Source of the DNA: a bacterium
GTDB taxonomy: Bacteria > Myxococcota_A > Polyangia > Nannocystales > Nannocystaceae
Direction: 5' to 3'
DNA: 64,000 bases
NCBI GenBank assembly: GCA_024742475.1
Contig: JANSYI010000037.1
Span: 1-64,000 of the forward strand
A program made the position numbers and the translations under genes. The notes beneath the pieces were generated by a model. That model had not been told where the DNA came from. It saw nothing but the letters and a program-made list of their open reading frames with translations, and made no database searches. Positions 1 to 7,765 of the stretch are shown here, one piece after another. How positions within the stretch are numbered: the stretch's first letter is position 1; each line of letters begins with the position of its first letter.

Positions 1-117
1 CTTCTTGGCTGCAGTCTTCTTCTTGGCTGCAGTCTTCTTCTTGGCTGCAGTCTTCTTCTTGGCTGCAGTCTTCTTCTTGGCTGCAGTCTTCTTCTTGGCT
101 GCAGTCTTCTTCTTGGC
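1..117 (-). repeat. 18-bp tandem repeat encoding (AAKKKT)n
   Basis: Six virtually identical 18-bp units (1-18, 19-36, 37-54, 55-72, 73-90, 91-108) and half of a seventh lie inside the basic protein gene. Each unit encodes six residues, so copy-number change keeps the frame. The array reaches the window edge, so the true copy number is unknown. Confidence 0.9.
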
Positions 118-171
118 GACGGGCTTCTTCTTGGCTGTGGTCTTCTTCTTCGAGCGCGTGGGCTTGGCCAT
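1..171 (-). CDS. Lys/Ala-repeat basic protein, N-terminal part (histone-like; runs off the window)
   Basis: Only the first 57 codons are inside the window, with no stop. The protein opens MAKPTRSKKKTTAKKK and then repeats the hexapeptide AAKKKT at least six times, so it is strongly basic. The ATG at 171-169 is supported by an AAAGGAG ribosome site 7 nt upstream, one of the best in the window. Lys/Ala-rich tails of this kind occur in histone H1-like and other nucleoid-binding proteins, where they coat DNA. They can also be disordered extensions on unrelated enzymes, and the part that would decide lies outside the window. The gene is divergent from the lipoprotein gene at 390. Protein-coding status is firm; the DNA-binding role is inferred. 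Confidence 0.75.
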   Translation of the reverse strand, partial: MAKPTRSKKKTTAKKKPVAKKKTAAKKKTAAKKKTAAKKKTAAKKKTAAKKKTAAKK

Positions 172-178
172 GAGGGCA

Positions 179-185
179 CTCCTTT
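179..185 (-). promoter_or_regulatory. Ribosome binding site AAAGGAG of the basic protein gene
   Basis: AAAGGAG ends 7 nt before the ATG at 171 and fixes that start. It stands out because most genes in this window lack a clear Shine-Dalgarno sequence, which suggests this gene is strongly translated. Confidence 0.8.
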
Positions 186-389
186 CGGCGCGGACCCGGG
201 GGCCCGCGGGCAACGGTGCGGTGAGGTTCTCACGCACGAAAAGCGACGAACAACCGGTGATGCGCTCGAGGTGGGTGCAGCGCTGACCTCCGCCGGCCTC
301 GGTCGCCTTTACATGCCCCGCACCCGGCCGCTAAAGTCCGGGCGCGGGTCGGACATCGTGCACGGCCCCGATCGTCGAGGAATCGAACC

Positions 390-1157
390 ATGCGGCCGTC
401 CCCCCAATCGTCCCTCTCCCTCGGTCTCGCCTGCGCTGCGCTGCTCGCCAGCGGATGCGACAGCGACAAACCCTCGCTTCAAGACTCGTTGGCAGCGATG
501 GACGCCAAGGAGGCGCCCAAGGACGACATCAAGCCCAAGCCGCGTCCCAAGGGCCTCGACGGCCCGACCGACGCCGAGTTCAAGGCGTGGGATCGCAAGG
601 ACCCCGAGGGGGAGAAGCACCTCTACAAGTGGGACAAGGCCCACCTCGACGACATGCTTCGCTACTGGCACCAGCTCGAGTGTTTCCAAGAGGTCGTCAC
701 CAAGGAGGGCGCGAAGGCCTTCGGCGCCGAGCCGGGCAGCGAGACGTCCGAGCAGTGGTTCCAGTTCAAGCGCGCCTACGTCGCCCACCTCGATGGCTGG
801 CAGAAGCGCCTGTTCGCCGAGCAGCCCCGCGTTCAGGAGAAGTCCAAGTTCGTCGGGAACTTCCTCGAAGCCCACGAGCTGGTGATGAACGGCTACCTGC
901 GCGCCTACAACGATGGCGACGAGACCGAACTCAAGAAGCAGGACGCCCACTGGGCGATCGTCGAGGCCAAGAACAAGAAGTACGTCAAGAGCCTCGGCGC
1001 CAAGTGGCCCGAGCGGGACATGGACGACCCCAAGGTCGCCAAGGCGCACGAGGAGTTCTGCAAGGAGGCCATGACGCCGCCCGACCGCAGCGGCAAGGCC
1101 AAGAAGCGCAAGAGCAGCGGCGGCGGCAAGCGCAAGGCTCGCAAGGTCGAGTTCTAG
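390..1157 (+). CDS. Predicted lipoprotein of unknown function
   Basis: The 255-residue product starts with a lipoprotein signal peptide. A hydrophobic core ends in LASGC, so Cys23 would be the lipidated residue, exposed in the periplasm or on the outer membrane. The mature part is rich in charged and aromatic residues (many Lys, Glu, Trp), looks helical, and ends in a basic Lys/Arg/Gly tail (about residues 235-255). I recognise no family. A GAGGA sequence about 9 nt before the ATG supports the start. It is followed 52 bp later by the CcmH-like gene on the same strand, with a possible separate promoter between them. Confidence 0.8.
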   Translation: MRPSPQSSLSLGLACAALLASGCDSDKPSLQDSLAAMDAKEAPKDDIKPKPRPKGLDGPTDAEFKAWDRKDPEGEKHLYKWDKAHLDDMLRYWHQLECFQEVVTKEGAKAFGAEPGSETSEQWFQFKRAYVAHLDGWQKRLFAEQPRVQEKSKFVGNFLEAHELVMNGYLRAYNDGDETELKKQDAHWAIVEAKNKKYVKSLGAKWPERDMDDPKVAKAHEEFCKEAMTPPDRSGKAKKRKSSGGGKRKARKVEF

Positions 1158-1209
1158 CAGCCCCCCGCACGCCGCTGCGTGGCAGTGCTAGAGTCTCAGC
1201 GACCGCGTC

Positions 1210-1641
1210 ATGTGGGCACCCGACAAGAAAGCCGACCGCGAGGCCGAGGAGCTCCTCTCCGAGCTGAGCGGTGACCTGATGTCCCCGTTTTGCCCGGGGA
1301 GGACCATCGCCGCCTGTCCATCCTCGCAGGCCCGCAAGCTCGAGGAGCGCATTCTCGCCGAGGCCAAGAGCGGGAAGAGCCGCGACGAGATCGAGCAGTC
1401 CCTCGTCGAGGACTACGGCAAGGACATCATCGGGTATCGTCCGCCACCCTCGCTGCTCATCACGACCGTCGTGGGGGGGACGCTCGCGCTCTCGCTGCTC
1501 ATCGTGATGGGCCGCCGCTGGGTCCGTCGGGCCAAGCCCGTGCCTGGCACCGCCGGTGGGGGCGAAGGCCGGGCCGCGGGTCCGAGCATCGCCGAGCTCG
1601 ATGCCCTCGAGGACGCGCTCGACGACGAAGACGGTTTTTAG
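1210..1641 (+). CDS. CcmH/CycL-like cytochrome c maturation protein (variant active site)
   Basis: A 143-residue protein with one membrane helix at about residues 81-100 and an acidic C-terminus. The first 75 residues match the CcmH/CycL/NrfF pattern: LMSPFCPGRT, then a spaced Cys, then a helical stretch ending in a DYGKDIIG-type motif. Classical CcmH has a CxxC pair (LRCxxC) that reduces apocytochrome c. Here the first Cys is Ser, while a second Cys follows nine residues after the retained one. I recall a SPxCPG..L..CPS form in other bacteria, so this is probably a known variant and not a broken gene. No other ccm gene is in the window. A TAGAGT box lies 15 nt before the ATG and no Shine-Dalgarno is visible. 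Confidence 0.75.
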   Translation: MWAPDKKADREAEELLSELSGDLMSPFCPGRTIAACPSSQARKLEERILAEAKSGKSRDEIEQSLVEDYGKDIIGYRPPPSLLITTVVGGTLALSLLIVMGRRWVRRAKPVPGTAGGGEGRAAGPSIAELDALEDALDDEDGF

Positions 1642-1651
1642 ACGCCATCCC

Positions 1652-1681
1652 TTGCGGGGCGGATCGCCGCCGCGGTAGACC
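1652..1681 (+). promoter_or_regulatory. Candidate sigma-70-type promoter for the FHA/CpaF-like gene
   Basis: TTGCGG (1652-1657), an 18-bp spacer, then TAGACC (1676-1681), with only 6 nt before the GTG at 1688. Initiation about 7 nt after the -10 box would make the mRNA leaderless. The match is weak on its own; the position repeats what is seen at several other genes here. Confidence 0.4.
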
Positions 1682-1687
1682 AGAGCC

Positions 1688-3460
1688 GTGCTCCGGGTAG
1701 TTGTCCACGAGAAGGGCGGACGGACCCAACGTTTCGACTTCGAGCGCGACCAGTTCAACGTTGGTCGCGAAGAAGACAACGACCTCGTCCTCGACCGCGC
1801 CAACATCTCGAAGCATCACCTGCGGTTCCGACGCGCCGAGGGACGCGTCGAGGTGCTCGACCTCGACAGCACCAACGGCACGTACGTCAACGGCCGCCGG
1901 GTGCAGGATCCCCGCGGCGTGCGCCGCCCCGATCGAATCTACGTCGGTGACTACATCCTCATGCTCGAGGGGGACGACGAGGCGATCATCCCGGTCGAGC
2001 GCAAGGAGATCATGGTCACCGGCCCGGACGGCAAGCCGCAGTCGCGCAAGCTCGACGTGCCGCCCACCGCTCGCGACGCAAACGCACCGCTTCCGCCACC
2101 GGTGACTCGCAGCGCCGCGACGGACGACGACAGCGGGTTGCTCACTTCGGCGCGTCGCGTTCCCCCGCCGGGTGTCGAATCCTCGTACCTCGACAAGGTC
2201 GCGAACCGGATCCTGCACACGGTGCTCACCAACGTGCACGCGCTCGATCCGCTGCATGCCCCCGAGATCGTCCCGGAGACCTCCAAGGAGACCGTCTCGT
2301 TGGTCGAGTCGATCATCGCGGACATGGGGCGAGCCGACGAGCTCGAAGAGGGCATCCAGATCGAGGCGCTCAAGAGCCAGGTGCTCCGCGAGCTGCTCGA
2401 GCTGGGGCCTTTGGGCGAACTCATGGCCGACCCCGACATCCGCGAGATTCAGGTCGTCGGCGGCGGGCCGATCCGGGTGGTGCGCGATGCGGTCTCCGAG
2501 GGCGCTCAGGCGGAGCTGACCAACCGCAGATTCAGCGGCGACCGGGCGCTCATCCTCGCCGCGCAGCGTCTGGCGCGAAAGTGGGGCTTCCTCGTGGAGG
2601 GGACGCACGTGCTCGAGGGCAAGGTCGACTCGGGCTTCACGATGTACGCGGTGCTGCCGCCCACGCAGCTGCGATCGCCGGTCATTCATCTTCGTCGGGC
2701 CCACTCCGACGCCAACAACCTTGGCTCGCTCGTGCAAGAGGGCGTGCTGAGCACGAACATGGCCGAGTACCTGCGCGCGGCGATCCGCGGCTGCAGGCGC
2801 ATCTTGGTCTGCGCCTCGGGAGCCACCGACCTCGACCGCTTCATGCGAGCGATGGTCGGCGAGGTGCCCGAAGAGTTCCGCGTCGTCGCCATCTCCGACA
2901 GTGGGCAGGTTGGGCGCTCGAGGTCCAGCTGGGCGCAGGTCCGCCGCGTCGGGGACCCGGCCGACGCCCTGTCGCTCTCCGACACGCTCGGGGTGATCTT
3001 GCGCGGAGGCGTCGATCTGCTCGTCAGCCAGCGCACCCGCCACGAGGACGCGGCCGCCGTCATGGACGCCTTCGCCGGTGCGACCCGCGGCGCCATCGTG
3101 TCGCTGTGGGGCATCGACTCGGCGCACGGCCTGTGGCGGCTCGCGGGGCTGTCCACGGTCGCCGCGGGGGCGATTCAGTCCCTCACCGTGTCGCTCGCCC
3201 GATCCGTCGACGTACTCATCCGCCTCTCGGTGGGCGTCAGCGGCGAGGCGATGCAGGTCGTCGAGGTCATCGAGCCGCGCGTCCCCGGCGGAGACGAGAT
3301 CGTGCACCAGCCCATCTTCCGAGCCGAGAAGAACGCCGACGGCGTCACCCGGTTCATCGCCACTGGCGAGACCCCGCGCCTGGTGCAGCACCTCCAGAAG
3401 ATCGGCATCACCGTCGATAGCTCGATCTTCGACGCGTCGTCGGACTCGGGAGCAGGCTGA
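1688..3460 (+). CDS. FHA domain fused to a CpaF/TadA-type ATPase fold lacking the P-loop
   Basis: 590 residues from a GTG start. Residues 1-95 form an FHA domain (GREEDNDLVL near 26, SKHH near 40, STNGTYVNG near 61), which binds phosphothreonine peptides. After a linker, residues 160-580 follow the layout of CpaF-family type II/IV secretion ATPases: an N-terminal domain, a 'DPDIREIQV' segment and a RecA-like core. At the Walker A position (about 368-382) the sequence is ILVCASGATDLDR, with no GKS/T. The stretch matching Walker B and the His box (about 440-480) reads DLLVSQRTRHED and SLWGIDS instead of VGEVRG and TIHANS. The protein should therefore not hydrolyse ATP and may act as a phospho-controlled adaptor or decoy subunit. 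It is followed 1 bp later by the SUKH/TPR gene. No pilus genes are nearby. Confidence 0.8.
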   Translation: MLRVVVHEKGGRTQRFDFERDQFNVGREEDNDLVLDRANISKHHLRFRRAEGRVEVLDLDSTNGTYVNGRRVQDPRGVRRPDRIYVGDYILMLEGDDEAIIPVERKEIMVTGPDGKPQSRKLDVPPTARDANAPLPPPVTRSAATDDDSGLLTSARRVPPPGVESSYLDKVANRILHTVLTNVHALDPLHAPEIVPETSKETVSLVESIIADMGRADELEEGIQIEALKSQVLRELLELGPLGELMADPDIREIQVVGGGPIRVVRDAVSEGAQAELTNRRFSGDRALILAAQRLARKWGFLVEGTHVLEGKVDSGFTMYAVLPPTQLRSPVIHLRRAHSDANNLGSLVQEGVLSTNMAEYLRAAIRGCRRILVCASGATDLDRFMRAMVGEVPEEFRVVAISDSGQVGRSRSSWAQVRRVGDPADALSLSDTLGVILRGGVDLLVSQRTRHEDAAAVMDAFAGATRGAIVSLWGIDSAHGLWRLAGLSTVAAGAIQSLTVSLARSVDVLIRLSVGVSGEAMQVVEVIEPRVPGGDEIVHQPIFRAEKNADGVTRFIATGETPRLVQHLQKIGITVDSSIFDASSDSGAG

Positions 3461-3461
3461 G

Positions 3462-4508
3462 ATGTCCGCGCACGAGCTCGACCCCAGCGAGCGCCGCGAC
3501 CTGCTCACGGCGCTCGACCGCCTCGAGGAGCGGCTCGAGACCGCGACCGGGGGCCTGCACGCGACCGGTGCACGAGCCTCTGCGAGCGCGCTCGCAGCCG
3601 CGGGACTCCCCGAGGGCGCGGCGCTGCTGTGGGCCCGCTACGACGGCGTCGAGCTGATGTCGGGGGAGGCTCGCCTGTTCCCGCTGCGCGAGATCGAGGC
3701 GGCGACCGCCGAGGCTCGCGACGAGGGCGTCCTGCGGGAGGGGGACATCGTCGTGGGGGAGCGTGGACGCCACCTGTTCGTGCTGCCGGCCGATCCGTGG
3801 GCCGAGGGCGCGTCGGTCGTGCGGATCTCCGAGGAGGCCGACCGCGTTCCGGAGGCCACGTCGGTGGTGCACCTGATGCTGGGCATCCTCGGCGAGGTCT
3901 CGGTGCTCTACGACGACCACGGCGAGTTCCATGACGCGCTCATCGATGAGTGGGGCGACCTCGAGCCGGCCGCCCATCGCAAGCTGCTCCGGCGTCGGCT
4001 CGACTTCGACCCGATTGCGCCGGGCCCACGCCTTCAGCTCGCACGGCTGCTCCGCGAGGCGGGAGAGCTGCGCGGGGCGTCCAAGGAGATCGACAAGGTC
4101 CTCCACTACGCCCCGGAGTTTCCGGCCGCACACTTCGAGCGCGGGCTCGTCCTGCGTGCCCTCGACAAGCACGACGCGGCGCGCCGGGCGTTCGCCAAGG
4201 CTGCCGAGCACGACATCGACGGCGTCGACGCGGCGGGCTTCGAGGCATGGGCGGCTCGGGTGGCGCTCGAGGCCGCCGCTGGCGGTGACGCAGGGGCGCA
4301 GCGGGCAGCGCAGAAGCACGCCGAGTCTGCGCTGCGGCATCGACCCGACTACGCGCAGAACCAGCTGGTGGGGGCGCGGGCCCGGCTCGAGCGGCGCGAC
4401 CCCGAGGCCGCTGCCGAGCTCGTCGCGCTGGGGCTCGCCGTCGCCCCGCGGCACCTCGAGCTCCTGCAGCTCCGCCGCGAGCTCGACGCGCTCGAGCCGA
4501 CCGCCTGA
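3462..4508 (+). CDS. SUKH (SMI1/KNR4)-like plus TPR-repeat protein
   Basis: 348 residues. The ATG lies one base after the upstream stop, so the two genes are almost certainly co-translated. Residues 50-150 resemble the SMI1/KNR4 (SUKH) fold: LPEGAALLWARYDG, then a 'lFPLREIE' strand and an aspartate/proline stretch, with no signal peptide. SUKH domains occur in toxin-immunity and scaffold proteins. Residues 185-345 are tandem helical repeats with TPR spacing (Leu/Ala-rich, LRLQLARLLREAG-like). A cytoplasmic partner or scaffold for the FHA-pseudo-ATPase is the natural inference. The SUKH call rests on pattern resemblance only; the TPR part is more secure. Confidence 0.7.
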   Translation: MSAHELDPSERRDLLTALDRLEERLETATGGLHATGARASASALAAAGLPEGAALLWARYDGVELMSGEARLFPLREIEAATAEARDEGVLREGDIVVGERGRHLFVLPADPWAEGASVVRISEEADRVPEATSVVHLMLGILGEVSVLYDDHGEFHDALIDEWGDLEPAAHRKLLRRRLDFDPIAPGPRLQLARLLREAGELRGASKEIDKVLHYAPEFPAAHFERGLVLRALDKHDAARRAFAKAAEHDIDGVDAAGFEAWAARVALEAAAGGDAGAQRAAQKHAESALRHRPDYAQNQLVGARARLERRDPEAAAELVALGLAVAPRHLELLQLRRELDALEPTA

Positions 4509-4529
4509 GCCCGTCGGAGTCGGCCGAGG

Positions 4530-6413
4530 TCAGTCGTCCGAGTCCGCGGTCTTGGGCGCGACGGTCGGGGCCGTGTCGGCCGCGGGCGCCTTTGGGGCCG
4601 GGTCTGGCTCGGCCTTCGTGTCTGGCTCGGCCTTCGGCGTGGCGTCGTCGTACGGGGAGATCAGCTCGGTCTGGCTGGGGCCCCGGGGCGACTCGACGGG
4701 CGCCGCCGCGCTGGGCAGCGCGGCCGGAGAGGAGGGCGTGGCAGCGGCTTCGGGTGGCGCGGCCGGGCGTTCTACGGCCGGCGCCTCCGGGACTGGTGCT
4801 TCCGGGGCCGGCGCGGGCTTTGGCAACGCGGTCGCAACCTGCGCCACCCCGTGCTGGGGCGCGGTGGAGCCCTCGAGCCGCAGCACCAGCTGCGCCCCCT
4901 CGGCCAGCGGCCCCTCGAACGCGTCGACGATGTGGTTGCGCTCGCCGGCGCGCAGACGAACGGTCTGCACCTCTTCGCGCTTGCCCGCGGTGTCGATGAG
5001 GACCGACAGCACGGGTGCGTGCATGCCCCCGGTGAGGTCGATGTCGATCACCCCCGTGTCGAAGTCGACGGTATGCGCGGGGAAGGCGGGGAAGAGGAGG
5101 TCGAGCACGGACGCGCTCGCCTCGATGCCCGCGGGCACGAGATGTGCGGCCTGATCTCGGTAGATCCGCCGGTCGAGGAAGAGCCGGATGCGACCCTCGG
5201 CGTCGGTGTCGAACGCCGCGAGTCCGCGCCCCGAAGCGGAGCGAAGGTAGCCGGTGGAGGCCGGCCACGGGCTGAGCGTGGCGCCGTCGACCTCGGCGGG
5301 GTCGAGGCCGTGTCCCTCCCCGATGAGCGCGGTCGCGGCCGCTTCCCCGTCTAGCTCGGCCGAAACGTGTTGCGCCGGAGGCAGCGACGACTCGGACCAG
5401 AAATGGGTCGCGGTGTATCGCGTCAGCCCCGGGTAGTCTCCGTGGCCCACCAGATGCTGGTGCAGCGTCGGCGCGAGGGGGCCCGCGCGCCGCGATGCGT
5501 CCCGCGGGGACAGGGGCAGGACGGCGGGCACATCGTTGCGGCCGTAGAGCACGCGCACGTACTCCTGCAGCGGCAGCCCTCGGTCGCCCGGGATGGGGGA
5601 GAGGGGGGCGAAGAACGCGGTGAGGTCGCCCCGAGCATGCGCGGGGACGGACTGGTCCTGCACGACGTGAAGAAGCGCGCCGAGGCCGATGAGCCCCAGC
5701 GCGAGCTCGCGGTCGCGCTCGCGTGCGGTGCTCGCCGTTTCGGCGGCACGCAGATGCGCGAGCGTGGCCGGCGGAGCCCACGGGTCGGAGCGATCCGAGA
5801 GCCAAGCGACGGCCGAGGTGGCACCGCCGGCGAACGCGGATCGGTTGGCAGAGCGGGCGATGGGATCTTCGGCGCGCCGGACCTTGCTGCGCAGTACGGA
5901 CGCCGGGAGCTCGGGGTCGCTCCACGTGGGCGAGGAGGGGTCGGTGCCGTCGGCGAAGTGGTGCAGGAGGCGGTGGCGGGGCGTCGTCTCGAGCACGACG
6001 CCCAGCTGGATCCAGCCCAAAGCGGTCATCTCCCAGACGTCGCCGTCGACGCAGCGCGCTTGGGTGACCGCGGGCGCGCTCGGTCCCGGGCAGGCACCGG
6101 GCCCACCCAGGGGGGCGGCGCCGGAGGCCTCATGCACCCGGCGGGCCGCCACGCGAATCGCCCGCAGCGTGTCGGGGTCGAGGTCGGAGGGGTGGACGCG
6201 GACGCCGGTGAAGATTCCGCGAGACAGCCCGCTGGCGTCCATCCAGCGCACGTGCATGCCCGAGCGCACGACCGCCTCTGCGGTCATCGCGGCGTGGGTC
6301 GTCGAGGGGTCCCACGCCTGCGCCGGGCCGCTGGCGAACGAACTCGCCAGCCCCACAGCCAGCCCCACAGCGAGGGCAACGAAGCGAGGCCCGCGTCGCA
6401 TGATTCGTTTCAT
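4530..6413 (-). CDS. Secreted zinc-dependent phospholipase C-like protein
   Basis: 627 residues from ATG at 6413. The signal peptide ends in AQA at residue 33, so the mature protein would begin with Trp34 and have a His six residues on (W-D-P-S-T-T-H). This resembles zinc phospholipase C enzymes, whose N-terminal Trp is a metal ligand. A later His-His-Phe-Ala-Asp motif and the segment GALLHVVQDQSVPAHARGD (about 243-261) fit the family's metal-binding H...xxD...P.H pattern, giving a probable tri-zinc phosphoesterase. The last ~120 residues are Pro/Ala/Glu/Asp-rich and disordered, unlike compact phospholipases C, and may be a spacer. The start overlaps the lipoprotein gene's stop as ATGA, implying coupling. 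Substrate unknown. Confidence 0.72.
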   Translation of the reverse strand: MKRIMRRGPRFVALAVGLAVGLASSFASGPAQAWDPSTTHAAMTAEAVVRSGMHVRWMDASGLSRGIFTGVRVHPSDLDPDTLRAIRVAARRVHEASGAAPLGGPGACPGPSAPAVTQARCVDGDVWEMTALGWIQLGVVLETTPRHRLLHHFADGTDPSSPTWSDPELPASVLRSKVRRAEDPIARSANRSAFAGGATSAVAWLSDRSDPWAPPATLAHLRAAETASTARERDRELALGLIGLGALLHVVQDQSVPAHARGDLTAFFAPLSPIPGDRGLPLQEYVRVLYGRNDVPAVLPLSPRDASRRAGPLAPTLHQHLVGHGDYPGLTRYTATHFWSESSLPPAQHVSAELDGEAAATALIGEGHGLDPAEVDGATLSPWPASTGYLRSASGRGLAAFDTDAEGRIRLFLDRRIYRDQAAHLVPAGIEASASVLDLLFPAFPAHTVDFDTGVIDIDLTGGMHAPVLSVLIDTAGKREEVQTVRLRAGERNHIVDAFEGPLAEGAQLVLRLEGSTAPQHGVAQVATALPKPAPAPEAPVPEAPAVERPAAPPEAAATPSSPAALPSAAAPVESPRGPSQTELISPYDDATPKAEPDTKAEPDPAPKAPAADTAPTVAPKTADSDD

Positions 6414-7537
6414 CGCAGCATGCCTCCAGAGCTGGGGCCGGGGGCCGTCACCGACTCGGGCGCGGCTTCGGTGGTGATCTGGTCGAGGTGGTCGGCGGCG
6501 AACTTGGCCAAGATGATCGCCGTCTCGATGTCGACGCACTGTTGCACCCCGCAGGTCAGCAGGAGGCCGACGGACGCTTCGGGGTCGAGGAACGCGACGG
6601 CGCGGACGTCGTCGCTGTCGAACACCCAGGTCTGGTCGGTGATCTCCGAGCTCTGTTCGACGCCGGGCAGCGTGGCCTCGAACGTCTCCTGCACCGAGTC
6701 GAGGCCGCCCGGAGGGCTCTTCCACACGCGGTAGGCGATGTCGAACGTCTCGTCGCGATCGACCGCTTGCAGGTGGACCCCGTGATAGAAGTGCGTGCGC
6801 GCCAGATCGGCGAGGTCCTTGACGTCGAACGCGTCCGCGTATCCGGTGCGACGCCGCACCTCGTCGGGAGGCAGTAAGCCGCGCGCGTCCAGCAGCTCGA
6901 GCGTGGGGGTCTCCTCGGAGGTGGGCTCCCCATCCCCGGGCGCCGTGGGCCCGGCTCCCGCTCCGGCGCCACCGAGCGCGCGGTACAGGTCGAGGTTGGC
7001 CTGATCGCGCTCCCACTTGGTCAGCTGCTGGATGACCGGAGGGGCGGCGAGGAAGAGCAGGTGATCGGCGTGAGAGTCGGACTCCCGCCACTTGTCGAGC
7101 TCGATGCGATTCTGGCGGAGAGTGAAGTCGGTGCGGGCGCCACCGGCCATCACCGCATCGGAGCGGTAGGCGACATACCCTCGCTTGTAGGCGACGAGCT
7201 CGAACGCTACGAGCCGCACCCCGGGCCCCCGGACCTTCAAGGGCGCCTCGGGGATCCGGTAGCGGCCCGCCTGGTCGGTCTTGACGAGCACGCTCTCCGA
7301 GCCGGCCGGGCCGAGGAGGCCATCACCCTGATCGTACGACCAGACGCCCACCACGCTCGCGCCTTGGATGGGCTCGGAGGTCGTGGCGTCGACGATCTGG
7401 CCGTCGAACGGCCCCTCGAGCGAGACGTCGGTGACCTGGTCACGCGCGCCCACGAACTCTGCCTCCCGCACGATGGGGCTGCAGCCGAGCAGGGCGGCGA
7501 GGGTGGTCGCAAAGACGGTGGTGCGATGAACGGGCAA
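6410..7537 (-). CDS. Lipoprotein with a carboxypeptidase-regulatory-like domain
   Basis: 375 residues if translation starts at TTG 7537. That start gives a clean lipoprotein signal peptide ending LLGC (Cys about 20); the frame is open further upstream but would add an Arg-rich leader. Residues 40-150 look like a beta-sandwich carboxypeptidase-regulatory (CarboxypepD_reg) domain: DGQIVDATTSEPIQGASVVG followed by a 'TDQAGRYRIPEAP' turn. The rest, with a Gly/Ala/Pro-rich hinge near 225, is unrecognised. Its TGA overlaps the ATG of the phospholipase-like gene, so the two are one translational unit and probably act together at the envelope. Confidence 0.75.
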   Translation of the reverse strand: MPVHRTTVFATTLAALLGCSPIVREAEFVGARDQVTDVSLEGPFDGQIVDATTSEPIQGASVVGVWSYDQGDGLLGPAGSESVLVKTDQAGRYRIPEAPLKVRGPGVRLVAFELVAYKRGYVAYRSDAVMAGGARTDFTLRQNRIELDKWRESDSHADHLLFLAAPPVIQQLTKWERDQANLDLYRALGGAGAGAGPTAPGDGEPTSEETPTLELLDARGLLPPDEVRRRTGYADAFDVKDLADLARTHFYHGVHLQAVDRDETFDIAYRVWKSPPGGLDSVQETFEATLPGVEQSSEITDQTWVFDSDDVRAVAFLDPEASVGLLLTCGVQQCVDIETAIILAKFAADHLDQITTEAAPESVTAPGPSSGGMLR

Positions 7538-7749
7538 TTGACGTCGCCTGGCGCGAGCGATTAACCTACGCGCCGGCGGGCAATACCGCACCGTCTGCGG
7601 AGCTGGCAAGCACCGCGACGTCATTAGGAGTGACGTGAACCCCTCGACGCCACTGTCCCCCGCCCCGACGCCCGCGGCCTTGCCACACCACGACGCCCCC
7701 CTAGGTGACGCCCATCACAGCGTCCCCGCCCGCCGCACCCGCGGCCGTG

Positions 7750-7755
7750 AGGAGG
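7750..7755 (+). promoter_or_regulatory. Ribosome binding site AGGAGG of the zinc-ribbon/FHA gene
   Basis: A perfect AGGAGG ends about 10 nt before the GTG at 7766 and decides that start. The rest of the 228-bp divergent space (7538-7765) shows no convincing paired -35/-10. Confidence 0.75.
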
Positions 7756-7765
7756 TCGAGACGCG

